Positions 1 to 11,549 are shown, counted from the stretch's first letter. The stretch is 64,000 nucleotides of DNA from Palaemon carinicauda (GCF_036898095.1 NC_090739.1:62638842-62702841); one strand, 5' to 3'. Numbers and translations: made by a program. The notes: generated from the sequence alone by a model not told the origin.

Positions 1-277
1 TAAGAGCAAATATAGCACAAAAATTTTTTTTTATTAAAAATGAATTGCTCAAGCCTTTTGACATCTGCACATGGTTAGTTGGGATGTATCATTATTTAGT
101 AATATTAATAAGAAATTGTTAGATATTTTATGTAGAATGAAAGAAGGATTATTCCATTTTGCCCAGATAATGGGGAAGATTTGTGCAGTGGTTGATTGTG
201 TGTTGGACTTTTCACATTGAATTGAAATGTGTATTTTCAGACCTTTTGACTTGCCAGTCAGATCCTCCCTTTCAGCT
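1..277. other. Intergenic DNA, no gene seen
   Basis: AT-rich sequence without a long open frame, splice-bounded exon or recognisable repeat. The stretches 476-600 and 891-1220 are likewise without a supported feature apart from the repeats listed separately. Confidence 0.6.
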
Positions 278-475
278 AAGTATTTCTGTGAACCCTCCTC
301 ATGTTCATATTGCTCCTCATTTGAAGCTTGCTTATATCAACGTTTACCACAAAAACTAAAGAAATTCCTGTTTTTTTTCATTTAGTAGGTTAGGCCTCTA
401 CTATAGTATTGAGACACTAGCAGCTGATGGTAATAACCACGGCGTAGGTAGGGCGCATGGTTTTTTCCGTAGAAC
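278..475 (+). repeat. Imperfect inverted repeat, left copy
   Basis: This segment matches the reverse complement of about 11735-11930. Shared landmarks in order are a block around GAAGCTTGCTTATAT, an A/T run, AGGCCTCTA and TATAGTATTG, then AATAACCACGGCG here against AATAAACCACAGCGG there. Identity is perhaps 70% by eye. The two copies enclose elements A and D. They are probably two insertions of one interspersed repeat in opposite orientation rather than the ends of a single 11.6-kb element. Confidence 0.6.
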
Positions 476-600
476 AGTCTCTAGCGTTGATCTTGCTTTA
501 GTAAGCCGAGTTTGCTCTACTGTATTCTCTAGATGTAAGTGTTACTGTATTTTGGTTACTAGATAAAGGATATCATCTTGGTTTTAAAGGTTGCTCATGA

Positions 601-890
601 ATGGCAAAGGCAACAGACAGTGACAATGCCCTAGTAGGGCAATGCCTTAGATACTGACCATATATACTGTACATATGATCAGCACTTAAGCCTCTCTCTA
701 CCCAAACTAGGATCAGGAAGGGACAGGCAATAGCTGCTGATGACTCAGCAGGTAGACTTTAGGTTCTCCCAAACCCCCATCCTTAGCTCACAATGATGTG
801 GTTGCAGACACTACAAGAAGCTATCGAGCTTGAGCAGGTCTCAATCCCCAGTCCCGCAGATTGCTACGCTGGGACGTTTCCAATTGCGAA
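601..890 (-). repeat. SINE-like interspersed repeat, copy 1
   Basis: The segment resembles 52931-53195 in the same orientation. Shared landmarks are GACTGACCATATAT, GCTGCTGATGACTC (TCTGCTGATGACTC in the other copy), CCCAAAC and CCATCCTTA near the centre, and ATCGAGCTTGA near the right end. On the minus strand, the part near 830-850 loosely resembles a tRNA B box, so a tRNA-derived SINE read right to left is plausible. No intact A box or target duplication was established. Confidence 0.55.
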
Positions 891-1239
891 GATTGTTTAA
901 GGGAATTTTTTTCTACGATTTCATGATTCCCATTCTCTTTGCATCTTGTGTTGAAGGCAATCTTGTTATTTAGATAATCTTTATACAGAATGTGAAGGCC
1001 TTACTGTTCATCTTAGGGGAGAATATATTCATATTGTTGCTGACCAGATTTAAAGCTCCAAATATAAAAGAAAACTAACTTTTAGTTTAGAGGTAAATCT
1101 GTAGAAGACAAAGTCAATTGCTTATTGTTGGGATGATGGCAATAGTATCACTCTATCCATTAATGTGTCTAGTTTTGATATTGATGATCTTCAAAAGTTC
1201 TTGTTATATTTAGCTCTTTTTTTTAAAATATTAAACTTA

Positions 1240-1389
1240 GCCGGTGAATATATAATAGCTGACGTCTCGGACGGCTCGACAGAAACACAAAAACTCGCGA
1301 GCGATCGCCATGAAGGTTGCGGGTGTGCCCACCAGCGCCGACTATCGGCCAGATACCGCATATACATGTAAACAGCTCCAGTTCTTCTC
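1240..1389 (+). repeat. Left inverted terminal repeat, DIRS copy A
   Basis: Reverse complement of 7628-7777 with about three mismatches by eye. It contains GCGAGCGATCGCCATGAAGG and ends in CCAGTTCTTCTC. The outermost bases left of it differ between the two ends, as is usual for DIRS1-type repeats. Confidence 0.9.
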
Positions 1390-1592
1390 TGTCGGTCTTG
1401 TCGACAAGTTGATTCCGCTCGCTGTTGACCTGGAGTTTTCGTCATTTTTGGTGAAGTACTTCTTTTTGGTTGTTTTGAGCTTTCGCAGTGACAGGTGTTT
1501 TTCTCTTCAATTAAAACTCTTGAACCCTTTTTTGGATAGTGTTTATTGTTGATGACTTTGGATTTGTTTTGGATTTTCTTTGACTGTTCAAT

Positions 1593-4093
1593 ATGGCTGA
1601 CCCTTCTCCTATCCCTGGACCTAAATTTCGCAAATGTAATGCTAGGGATTGTAACAAACGTCTTCCCAAGGCCTCTCTCGACCCACATACCGTGTGTTCT
1701 AATTGCCGGGGTAAAACCTGCCAATTAGGAGATCGGTGTGATGAGTGCGTGGTCTTGTCGGAATTCGACTGGCTAGAGTTTGATAAATATTCTCGTAAGC
1801 TTGAGAGAGATAGGGTGAGGAGAAGCTCCTCTAGGTCGTTGGAATTTTCCTCCTCCCATGCCCCTGAACCTAATCCTTCCCCTGTAGTAGTTGTTCCTGA
1901 ACCCTCTACTAGCACTAATGAACCGTCCATGCGGGATATGTTGCTTGCCATTCAAGCTTTGGGCGAGAGAGTTGAGTCCTTAGCATCGGACCGTAATCAA
2001 CTCATGTCGGATGTGAATTTATTGAAGTGTCAGAGTGCCAAATCAGAAAATCGTGGGGATAAAGTGATAAGTGCGCAAAGTGTTTTTAGTGTTGCGACCG
2101 AGGGTTCGTCTGTTCGTGCTTGTCGTTCCCCTAGTCCGAGACCTCTTTCAGGCGCCCCTGCACCAGGGAGAAGTAATGTCGTAGGACTTAAGGGGACGAG
2201 AGGCTTTAACCAACGTACAGACGTTCCCTCTTTGGTATCGGGCGTGTCTCGTCAAGATCGCCCCTACCATAAGACGAGCGAGGCTGTTTTCTCCTCGTCA
2301 TCCGAAGGCTTCTCGCAAAAGAAACCTTGGCGCAAGGTTTCTAGACCCTTGAAACGGAAGTCAGTCCCTTCAGGACAGGTCCAGCGTCCTGGCTGTAGCC
2401 ATTGGGACAGCTCTGACCCTTTGCAGTCGTTGGAAGACTGTTCGCCGATTAAACGTAAGCGTAACACGGGCGCCGAGAGTCTCAGTAAAGGCAATGTTTT
2501 GCCGACACAGACGTTACCATCGTCTCGGCCCGTCCCGACTCCTGTTGATCCTAAATGGGTTGTCCTGCAGGATATGCAAACTAAGCTTGCCTCCCTTATG
2601 GAGGAGTATACCGTTGAGCAGGTTCACGATGATCCTCGCCGTTACGCTGATCGAGACTCTGGCCGTCAGCCGCCCAAACGAGCTTTTACTCGTCCTTTTG
2701 ACGTTATGAAACGTGATGTCGGTAGTTTGTCACGTCAGTCACGTGACTTGGATCCTCACTCGCTGCAGTCCTGTGTTGACTTTCAGCCGCTGCCGCAGCC
2801 TCGTGTTGACGTTCAGCCGCTGCCGCAGTCTCGTGTTGACGTTCAGGACGTTCGCCAACCAGCTCAGTTGCCTCGTTATGACGTTGAGCGTCAAGCACCG
2901 CAGTCAAGGGTTGTTTTGACTGCTCAGTCTAGGCAGTCAAGGCAGTCTCGACTTGACGTCGAGCGTCCATCAATTCCTGTTGTTGTTGCTGGTCAGTCCT
3001 TTCAGCAGCGACATGACGTCGCTCCCTTGACTGCTACTGCTGCTCCTTTGCTTGTAGACTTTGCCTGTCAAGCATTGCCACCGCGGCAGGTCTCTCCTTT
3101 TATTGAGACTCGACAATTGTCGGACGAGGTTCCTTCAGATGAGGATGTTGCTGATCCTCCGCCTACTGATATTCCTTTGGGTGTTTTATCAAACGGAGAA
3201 GAGCCTAAAGCTGCTCAACCCTCTATGGACTTTAAGAAAATCATGATGATTTTTAAGGATTTTTCCCAGACCATTTTGTAACTTCTGCTCCTCGTTCGCC
3301 TCCATCAGAGTTTGCGCTAGGCCTAGCTACTTCGAAGCCTTCTTTTACTAAGCTAGTGCTCTCTCGCTCTTCTAAGAGGGCTTTACGTTTGCTAGGCGAC
3401 TGGTTGGTTACCAGGAGGAGTTTGGGGAAGACGGCCTTTGCTTTCCTTCCTTTTAAACTAGCTTCTAGAGCGAGCGTCTGGTATGACACGGGAGAAGTTC
3501 TCGGCTTGGGAGTCCCTGCCTCTGCCCAGGGAGACTTCTCAAGCCTCGTAGACTCTCCCTGTCGCCTGGCCATGAGACGCTCTAAAGTTTGTTGGTCCTC
3601 CTCGGACCTTGACCATCTCCTTAAAGGGGTTTACAGGGCCTTCGAAGTTTTCAACTTTTTAGATTGGTCTCTAGGAGCATTAAGCAGGAATATCTCATCG
3701 GCCGACCAGGAGGCTTCCGTGCTTATTATGTCTTGCATGGATAAAGCCATCCGTGATGGCTCCAATGAGCTCGCCGCTACCTTTACAGCTGGAGGCCTGA
3801 AGAAGAGGGAGACTCTTTGCTCGTTCCTTTCGGCAGGAGTGACTCCCTGTCAAAGGTCGGAGCTTCTCTTTGCCCCCTTATCAGCTGCCTTGTTTCCTCA
3901 ACAGCTGATCAAGGACATTGCGGCTTCGCTGGTGCAGAAGGATACACACGACCTGATGGCTACTTCTGCTCGCAAGGGTGTTCCTTCATCGTCTTATGTC
4001 GTGAGACCCAAGATCGATACCCCAGCGACTAGGTTTATCCCGCCCTTTCGTGGCAGAGCCCCCAGCAGGGGAGGCGCTAGTGCGAGACGGTAA
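1593..4093 (+). pseudogene. DIRS copy A ORF1 (Gag-like), frameshifted
   Basis: This is the Gag-like structural ORF of element A. It starts at the ATG at 1593, which matches the start used in copies B and C. The first 90 residues hold a Cys/His-rich motif (KFRKCNARDC, then DPHTVCSNCRG, then DRCDEC) that probably binds metal, followed by a Ser/Pro/Gln-rich low-complexity middle and a conserved C-terminal part (FFSS... replaced here by RASVWYDTGEVLG, DFSSLVDSP, SCMDKAIRDGSNE, TPCQRSELLFAPL, DTPATRFIPPFRGRAPSRGG). The frame breaks near 3263: one base is missing from an oligo-T run relative to B and C, giving a stop at 3279-3281. The remainder continues in another frame and is open from about 3270 to 4093. 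The product as read would lack the conserved C-terminal half. The assignment to Gag rests on position and on the element plan, not on a recognised capsid domain. Confidence 0.85.
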
Positions 4094-4125
4094 AAGAGGC
4101 AAGAGGAGAGGATCCAAGTCTTCCC

Positions 4126-6198
4126 GTGGCAGAGTCTGACTGCCCACGTCCTCAGACAGCGGTAGGGGCCAGACTGAACAACTTCTGGCAGGCCTGGGAG
4201 AAGAGGGGTGCAGACCAAGAGTCTGTGTTGTTGCTCAAGGAGGGGTACAAAATACCTTTTGTACGCAGACCTCCTCTAGTAACAGTTCCTTTAGACCTCT
4301 CTCCCAGGTATCGAGAGGAGTCAAGGAGACAAGCTCTACATCAGCAGGTGTCTCTGTTGCTAGAGAAGGGAGCGGTGGTGAAAGTCTCGGACCTTCAATC
4401 ACCGGGATTTTACAACCGTCTCTTCCTAGTACCAAAGCATACAGGAGGTTGGAGGGCAGTGCTGGACGTCAGTGCGCTCAACGTTTTTGTTGTAAAAACA
4501 AAATTTACGATGGAGACCACGAAGTCCGTCCTAGCAGCGGTCAGAGAGGGAGACTGGATGGTCTCTCTCGACCTGAAGGATACGTACTTCCACATTCCTA
4601 TACACCCAGATTCTCAACAGTATCTGAGGTTTGTTTACAGGAATGTGGTGTACCAGTTCCGAGCACTGTGCTTCGGCCTCAGCCCTGCTCCTCTCGTGTT
4701 TACGAGGCTCATGAGGAATGTGGCAAAATTCCTTCATTTATCGGGAATTCGAGCCTCCCTGTACCTGGACGACTGGCTTCTCAGAGCATCGTCCCGCCAT
4801 CGCTGTCTGCAGGACCTTCAATGTACGTTGGGTCTGGCAAGGGAGTTGGGACTGTTGGTGAACTTAGAAAAGTCTCAACTGAATCCCTCCCAGACGATTC
4901 TCTATTTGGGGATGGAGATTCGCAGTCTAGTTTTTCGGGCTTTTCCGTCTGCCACCAGGATAGAGCAAGCCCTGCTCAAAGTCCGCCTCATGCTGAAAAA
5001 AGACCGCTGCTCAGTGAGAAGTTGGATGAGCCTCTTAGGGACTCTGTCATCCCTGGAGCAGTTTGTCTCACTAGGGAGACTTCACCTTCGCCCTCTCCAG
5101 TTCCATCTAGACTCACACTGGAACAAGAGCAAGACTTAGGAAGCTGTGTCAATCCCGATCTCCGAGCCAGTAAAAACGTGCCTGAACTGGTGGGACAGCA
5201 ACATAAGTCTGCGAGAGGGTCTGTCCCTGGCGGTCAAGAACCCAAACCACGTGTTGTTCTCAGACGCGTCGGATTTGGGTTGGGGAGCGACTCTGGACGG
5301 TCTGGAATGTTCGGGTTTTTGGACGTCGGATCAGAAGAGCATGCACATCAACTGCAAGGAGCTGTTAGCGGTTCACTTGGCCTTGATGAGTTTCGAGAGC
5401 ATTCTTCGAAACAAAGTGGTAGAAGTCAATTCGGACAACACCACAGCCTTGGCGTACATCTCCAAGCAAGGAGGCACTCACTCCCACACACTGTTCGTCA
5501 TCGTAAGGGACCTCCTCATCTGGTCAAAAAATCGAGGCATCTCCCTGTTGACAAGATTCATCCAGGGAGACTTGAACGTTTTGGCTGACTGTCTCAGTCG
5601 GAGAGGTCAGGTGATCCCCACAGAATGGACCCTCCACAAGGACGTGTGCAAGAGTCTTTGGGTGACTTGGGGTCAACCCACCATAGACCTCTTTGCTACG
5701 TCGTTGACCAAAAGGCTCCCGAACTATTGCTCTCCAGTCCCAGATCCAGAGGCGGCTCACATAGATGCGTTTCTACTGGACTGGTCTTACCTGGACGCGT
5801 ACGCATTCCCACCGTTCAAGATCATCAACAAGGTACTGCAGAAGTTCGCCTCTCACGAAGGGACAAGGTTGACGTTGGTTGCTCCCCTCTGGCCCGCGAG
5901 AGAGTGGTTCATAGAGGTACTTCAATGGCTGGTAGACGTTCCAAGGAGTCTTCCTTTAAGGATGGATCTCTTACGGCAGCCCCACGTAAGGAGTCTTCAT
6001 CAAAGCCTCCCTGCGCTTTGTCTGACTGCCTTCAGACTATCGAAAGACTCTCAAGAGCTCGAGGTTTTTCGAAGGAGGCAGCCAGAGCGATTGCGAGAGC
6101 TAGGAGAGCTTCTACCATCAAGGTCTACCAGTCGAAGTGGGAAGTCTTTAGAGACTGGTGCAAGTCATCATCCATTTCCTCTTCCAGTACCTCTGTAG
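4126..6198 (+). pseudogene. DIRS copy A ORF2: RT-RNase H-MT, nonsense codon
   Basis: This ORF would copy element RNA into DNA. Reading from the ATG at 4126, it shows the DIRS-type RT entry AVGARLNNFWQAWEKRGADQ, RT motif A (VSLDLKDTYFHIPIHPDSQ), and the catalytic motif YLDDWLL. A TAG at 5137-5139 lies between the RT and RNase H parts, in frame; copy C has a Leu codon at this place. The same frame continues to 6198 with RNase H motifs (LFSDASDLGWGATL, HINCKELLAVHLAL, EVNSDNTTALAYISKQGG) and the downstream region found in DIRS1-type elements and interpreted as an adenine-methyltransferase-like domain (TIDLFATSL, AYAFPPFKI). Its last ~200 bases overlap the recombinase core in another frame. Confidence 0.92.
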
Positions 6199-7097
6199 CC
6201 CAAATTGCAGACTTTCTCCTGCATCTGAGAAATGTTCGCTCCCTCTCGGCTCCCACTATTAAGGGCTACAGGAGCATGTTGGCTTCTGTGTTCAGACATA
6301 GAGGCTTAGATCTGTCCAATAATAAAGATCTCCAAGATCTCCTTAAGTCCTTCGAGACCTCTAAGGAGCGTCGTATGGCAACTCCTGGATGGAACTTAGA
6401 CGTGGTCCTAAGGTTCCTAATGTCTGACAGGTTTGAGCCATTGTATTCAGCCTCCCTGAAGGATCTCACCCTCAAGACGCTTTTCTTAGTGTGCTTGGCT
6501 TCGGCTAAAAGGGTCAGTGAGATCCATGCCTTTAGTAAAAACATCGGCTTTTCTACAGATAAAGCCACATGTTCGCTTCAGCTTGGTTTCTTGGCCAAAA
6601 ATGAACTGCCTTCTCGTCCTTGGCCTAAGTCGTTTGATATACCTTGCCTATCAGAGATCGTAGGCAACGAGCTTGAAAGAGTACTGTGCCCAGTTAGAGC
6701 TCTTAAGTTTTATTTAGCTCATACCAAATCCTTACGAGGAGGATCTGAGGCCTTGTGGTGCTCAGTTAAGAAGCCCTCATTGCCTATGTCTAAAAATGCT
6801 TTATCGTATTTTATTAGATTTTTAATCCGAGAGGCTCATTCTCACTTGAGTGAAAAAGATCGTTGCTTGCTTAAGGTCAAGACGCACGAAGTAAGAGCGA
6901 TAGCAACTTCCGTGGCCTTTAAGCAAAACAGATCTCTGCGAAGTATTATGGACGCGACCTTTTGGAGGAGCAAGTCGGTGTTCGCTTCATTTTACTTAAA
7001 AGACGTCCAGACTCTTTATGAGGACTGCTACACACTGGGTCTATTCGTTGCAGCGAGTGCAGTAGTGGGTGAGGGTTCTACCACTACATTCCCTTAA
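5625..7097 (+). CDS. DIRS copy A ORF3: tyrosine recombinase
   Basis: This is the integrase of the DIRS element, a lambda-integrase-family recombinase that breaks and rejoins DNA through a covalent 3'-phosphotyrosine. The recognisable protein begins near 6030 (ARGFSKEAARAIARARRAST, then VYQSKWEVFRDWC), where an N-terminal SAM-like DNA-binding fold is expected (LSAPTIKGYRSMLASVFRHR). The catalytic residues are visible in order: Arg in SAKRVSEIHAFS, His-x-x-Arg in THEVRAIATSVAF, and the nucleophilic Tyr in SVFASFYLKDVQ. The stretch from 5625 to about 6000 overlaps ORF2 and may be only an open alternate frame. The stop lies at 7095-7097. No lesion is seen, so this recombinase might still work in trans. 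Confidence 0.9.
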   Translation: MDPPQGRVQESLGDLGSTHHRPLCYVVDQKAPELLLSSPRSRGGSHRCVSTGLVLPGRVRIPTVQDHQQGTAEVRLSRRDKVDVGCSPLARERVVHRGTSMAGRRSKESSFKDGSLTAAPRKESSSKPPCALSDCLQTIERLSRARGFSKEAARAIARARRASTIKVYQSKWEVFRDWCKSSSISSSSTSVAQIADFLLHLRNVRSLSAPTIKGYRSMLASVFRHRGLDLSNNKDLQDLLKSFETSKERRMATPGWNLDVVLRFLMSDRFEPLYSASLKDLTLKTLFLVCLASAKRVSEIHAFSKNIGFSTDKATCSLQLGFLAKNELPSRPWPKSFDIPCLSEIVGNELERVLCPVRALKFYLAHTKSLRGGSEALWCSVKKPSLPMSKNALSYFIRFLIREAHSHLSEKDRCLLKVKTHEVRAIATSVAFKQNRSLRSIMDATFWRSKSVFASFYLKDVQTLYEDCYTLGLFVAASAVVGEGSTTTFP

Positions 7098-7490
7098 TTC
7101 CAATATCCTTTTAATCTTCTCTTGAAATGATTTTAATCTTGTTTTGGGTTGTACGGAAGGCTAAGAAGCCTTTCGCATCCTTTTTGATTTGGCGGGTGGT
7201 CAAATGTCGTTTCTTGAGAGCGCCCAGATTAAGGGTTTTGATGAGGTCCTGTTGTATGGGTTGTCGCCCTGGATATAACAGCTCCTGGGAGTCTTTCAGC
7301 ATCCTGAGAGGATGGCTGGGCTTCGTGAGGAAAGTGGACTGACAAGGCAGAGTAATCGTCAGAGTCAGCTTCCTTACCAGGTACCTATATTTATTTGGGT
7401 TTTGTTATGATATAACTGTCAAAAACTCTAAGCATATACGCCTTTATTGTATTAATACTGGTCTCTACCCACCACCATGGGTGTGAATCA
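7098..7490 (+). other. 3' non-coding stretch of DIRS copy A
   Basis: No reading frame, but blocks are conserved with the same interval of copy B (25304-25700) and copy C (37164-37564): AGGCTAAGAAGCCTT, TGATTTGGCGGGTGGTCAA, CTTCCTTACCAGGTACCTAT and GGGTGTGAATCAGCTA. Conservation between subfamilies without coding potential suggests an RNA or cis-acting role such as reverse-transcription or 3'-end signals. This is inference. Confidence 0.7.
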
Positions 7491-7587
7491 GCTATTATAT
7501 ATTCACCGGCTAAGTTTAATATTTAAAAATGATATTTTGATTATAAAATAAATTTTTGAATATACTTACCCGGTGAATATATAAATT
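7491..7587. repeat. Internal complementary region, DIRS copy A
   Basis: The left half (7491-7528) is the reverse complement of the element's left end at about 1225-1260. The right half (7529-7587) is the reverse complement of its right end at about 7765-7820. The two meet in an oligo-A. In DIRS1 such a region is held to guide joining of the two ends into a circle. Confidence 0.9.
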
Positions 7588-7627
7588 AAAGGCCCTCCCT
7601 TCCTCCCCGATAGAGACCCAGCGGAAT

Positions 7628-7777
7628 GAGAAGAACTGGAGTTGTTTACATGTATATGCGGTATCTGGCCGATAGTCAGCGCTGGTGGGCACACCCGCAA
7701 CCTTCATGGCGATCGCTCGCAAGTTTTTGTGTTTCTGTCGAGCCGTCCGAGACGTCAGCTATTATATATTCACCGGG
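7628..7777 (-). repeat. Right inverted terminal repeat, DIRS copy A
   Basis: Reverse complement of 1240-1389. It is followed by the right-specific outer end (GGTAAGTATATTCAAAAATT, to about 7820) that is absent from the left end. Confidence 0.9.
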
Positions 7778-10700
7778 TAAGTATATTCAAAAATTTATCT
7801 TATAATCAAAATATCATTTTGCTATCTCAGAAGGTCTGTGTTTCTTTGGAGTTAGGAAGAAGTATAACCTAAGTTGCCCAGTTTTGAACCCTAGCCTTAC
7901 TCCTAAAGTTTTGCTTTGTGGTTCTACTGCACAACTCGGTAAGGACTCTGATGGTGCACACACCATAACAGAGTTGAGATCCTCTCTCACAGCTTCAAAT
8001 TCTATATTTACTTCAGATCCTCATGCGTAAACCCTCGTATTTCTGAAAACTAGTCCACTAGATCTTCAGGCAGAATATGCAAAAAGACAATGTCTCTGGT
8101 GGAATATCTAATTATTTAGGAAACTGATTTCTAAAAGGCATTCAAATAAGGTTCAATACCTCCTTTTAGTCTGTGACGCATCTTATTTTTTAGTCTTTGA
8201 AGATGCCTTGCTCACCATATTTTCCTTATTTTTATAGTCAGAGTCAGTTCAATATTAGCTACAGTGATAAAAAGATGAATATTTTTAGTTTCGATAAAAA
8301 CTGATCGGTTTCATCTTGTTTCGGATGACTGGATCAGGATATTATTGTTTTTGGAAACTTGTTGTTTGTTAAACACATTTTATGAAGTAATTCTGGTAAA
8401 CTGATATAGTTATGTAGATGAGAGTCCTGATCACATGGAAAAGCTTCTACAAGTCTATCTGGAGATTCTCTCTTCAGGAATAAAAAAAAAACAGTGATGA
8501 AGAACCAACTTCAAGTACTGAGCTGATGAGACAATTCTCGTCGGTTATCCCATGGAATTTCTTAATGACTGAGGATTCCACTCCTCTCTCTGTTCACACA
8601 TGCATCTTAGAAGCTGCTGGTATAAGGGAAATGCAAGGTGGTGTATTCAGTTGATTCAGCACCATTAACCAGATAGCGGAATAGCTTTTAACTTGAACAA
8701 GGTTGAGTAATAGTCCTTTTTTCTTTGCATTATCCCAGGAAAATGGAATATAGCAGATCAGTTAAGCAATTCTTCTAAATGAATGGTCTCTACATCTATC
8801 AGGGTGACTACAGATTTGGGATTGATGGGATCACCTAAGACATGTTTGCATCTAAATAAAAGTAAAATATTTTTGTTCACCAATTCCAGATTGTTTAGCA
8901 AGAAAAGTCGATACCCTGTTACAAGACTAGTCTAATATGAATCTATATTACTTTCTACCGTTCGCCATGATTCGACCAATGATAAACTGCGCAGGCGGTC
9001 CATGAACTTAAATTGCCTCTGCTGGTTTAATTTTGGTCTAAACTGGGTTCATTTTTTTTCTTTTACTGGAAATGTTCAAAAGGATGAAATTCTATGTCAG
9101 GTCAGATGTGCATGAGATTTCTAGGGACCATTACTTCTTTAAGAGATATTCATTCCAGGGGGAGGTCTGAGGGGGAGTGTTTTGAAATATCTCCTCAATT
9201 GAGATTGGAGAAAGATTTGATCCAGATAAAATGTCTTATTTCAGGTATGAAGAGCCAACTTCCGCTGCTGAGTTAGTAAGAAAATCATCTTTGGTTATCA
9301 CAGATAGTTTCCTTGGAATTGAGGATTCCAGACCCATCTCTGTTAATGGATGCTTCACAGAAAGGATGATTAAGAACTCTCTATCTTATCCAATTTTCAG
9401 GGAAATTGATGACGCAAGAATCAACTCTTTCATATCAATTGCTTCAAACTTCTAGTGGTATAATGGTCTTTAATCACGATTCGATAGTAATAGGTTAGTG
9501 AATGGTGGTGTTTTCCAACAATATGACAGTATTAGCTTATGCATTGGCACTTTGATTTACAAGTTTAATCCGTTTTGGGAGTAAGCTCTCAACTGTAAAT
9601 GCTCGTAAAAGAAAACAAAATTTTTCTCATGTGAAGTAAATACACTCATTGTTTTCCGCATGTCCATTTTTAAAGGTTTGTAATGTTACTCAAGCGGAAT
9701 GGTACCCAGTTCTTCTACTTCTGCCGACAGAGGTACCGAGGAAGTTGCCTCTCATCCTCGACATACTCAAACAACCTCATGCAGAGATATACCACAACGT
9801 AGTTGCATCCCTACGACTTCGTGCCTGGAGGTTATCCAGCATTTCCTCTCACAGAGAGGGTTTTCACAAGATGTTGCGAAAAGGATGGCTGGATACCTCC
9901 GTAAGTTGTCATTCGCCGTCTACCATATGAAGTAGATTATATTCTGTGGTTAGTGTCGTGGACGGGGTATCTCTCCTCACGATGCCATCATCCCAGTGAT
10001 TGTGGAGTTTCTTTTATACCTCAGGGAGGAAAAACTCTGTTCAGTCCCGGCAGTGAAAGGCTATCGCTCTTCCTTGAGCCTTGTTTTAGATTGAATGGAG
10101 TTAACATTTCCTCCTTGACTGAATTCTCTCTCCTCAAATGGAGCTTTGAGCCTACTTACCCCAGTCAGAAGTTAGACTGCCTTCTTGGAATGTAGTATGT
10201 GTCTTACATTCCCTGAAATGAGCTCCTTATGAATCCCTACATCAAGCCTCCGATAGGTACTCTACTTTCAAGATGGTTTTCCTTCTTGCCCTCGCCTTGG
10301 TAAGAAGGTCATCGAGTTGCATAGTCTTTCCCACAACCTCACTCATTCAAAGTGATCGGCGCAGGTAACAGTCAGCTTTGTCTCTTATTTTGTAGCTAAG
10401 ACTTAGAATCCGGCTGTAGCGGACTCTAGATTCAGGCCCTCCTGGATTTTGAGTCTCCGTAATGTATCCGACGATTCTGATCAACCGTTACTTGAATCCT
10501 GTCTCCATAACATGATCTTAGACCAAGAGCTTGTGATGTTAGGGGTGTAAGCACGTCTCTAGCGTTTAAATGAAACTTCTCTGTGGCGCAGGTCTAAGCT
10601 GGTGTCTGACTACATCAGACCACCTTTACTGTACATTACCTGCAAGAAGTAACTTTCAGGAGCCTAAGATACCCTCGCTATGGGTTCTGTGGTGGCTGTT

Positions 10701-11248
10701 CAATAAGTGGTATAAGCCACCTCAGCTCCTTACAGGAAAAGTAGCAGTCAGTCGAGGGCAGATATGAGTCTGGGATGAATGGATAGAATGACTGGCCTTT
10801 TCTTACTAGATCTACCCCTCTTTTGGGGCACAGCATATGAAGGACTCTGCAAGCTATCTTACCTCTGACTGCAGATAAATACCATTTCCCTTGTTTGGGC
10901 TGAAGTATGGTATTGTATATATTTTATGTCCACTTTCTTCCTGCGAGGGGGAGTCTGGTATTGTCTAGGTTTAAGTATGAAGTCACTTTCAACACACTTT
11001 ATTATTACCTGGCCAAGTCACAGTGCTTGGTTTCCTCATATTCACCATGATTGCTTAGGCTGTCAACTCCCCAGGCTACAAGATGGAGAGTTCACGATGT
11101 GTTAGGGTGCCTCTCTCACGCTCAAACGAGCTCAGAGTTGCACTCCAGGTCAAATTCCCAGCTAGTTAGGTTTAGGTTTCAGACTTCCACCCTCCTAAGA
11201 GTGAGTCTCCATAGTAAAGAACGAATGATTTGTATGTGTGTAGGACCT

Positions 11249-11301
11249 AATGACAATTTTGTAAGTAATTTGTATTTTTCCTAATTATACAAACCTGAGC
11301 T
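11249..11301 (+). repeat. Internal complementary region of element D
   Basis: AATTTGTATTTTTCCTAATT and ATACAAACCTGAGCT here match, in reverse complement, AGCTCAAGTTTGTGT and AGTTAGGAAAAATACAAATG at 11498-11535. Such a pair close to the right end is the DIRS1 signature. Confidence 0.7.
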
Positions 11302-11498
11302 ATTACTCATACTTGGTCTGCCATCACATGTCCCCCTAGAAGTCCTGCATGCAACCAAAAGTGACGTAACACACTGGGTGAGTGTGCGAATGGTGTGGCT
11401 GGTCTACCCCTACTAACTAACGGAGGGTCGTTAACATCTCGTGTTAACATGTTTATGGGTAGATACCAGTTATATCAGAAGTAATATCCATAGAAAAG

Positions 11499-11549
11499 AG
11501 CTCAAGTTTGTGTAGTTAGGAAAAATACAAATGACTTCCAAATTTGTCA
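11499..11549 (-). repeat. Right terminal sequence of element D
   Basis: Reverse complement of 11249-11301 with several mismatches. It ends at about AAATTTGTCAT, taken as the right boundary of D. Confidence 0.65.

Larger units (their letters stand above)
1221..7820 (+). mobile_element. DIRS1-like YR retrotransposon, copy A (damaged)
   Basis: A complete 6.6-kb element: left inverted terminal repeat, ORF1 (Gag-like), ORF2 (RT-RNase H-methyltransferase-like), ORF3 (tyrosine recombinase), a conserved 3' non-coding stretch, an internal complementary region and the right terminal repeat. The ends were placed by comparing the termini with the internal region at 7491-7587, which reproduces both outer ends in reverse complement. 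Both outer ends lie in oligo-T (1217-1224 and 7817-7820), and no target duplication is visible, as expected for recombinase-mediated insertion. The two terminal repeats differ at about 3 positions in 150, so insertion is fairly recent, but ORF1 carries a frameshift and ORF2 a nonsense codon. Same subfamily as copy C (termini carry CCGGTGAATATATA). The copy is probably non-autonomous, although its recombinase reads intact. Confidence 0.93.

Noticed and set aside
4449..5588. 379-codon frame as a separate gene
   Set aside because: It is the alternate (recombinase) frame of the RT region in copy A, with no recognisable domain.
1221..7820. Ngaro or PAT element
   Set aside because: Inverted terminal repeats with an internal complementary region and a methyltransferase-like ORF2 end fit DIRS1 rather than the split direct repeats of those groups.
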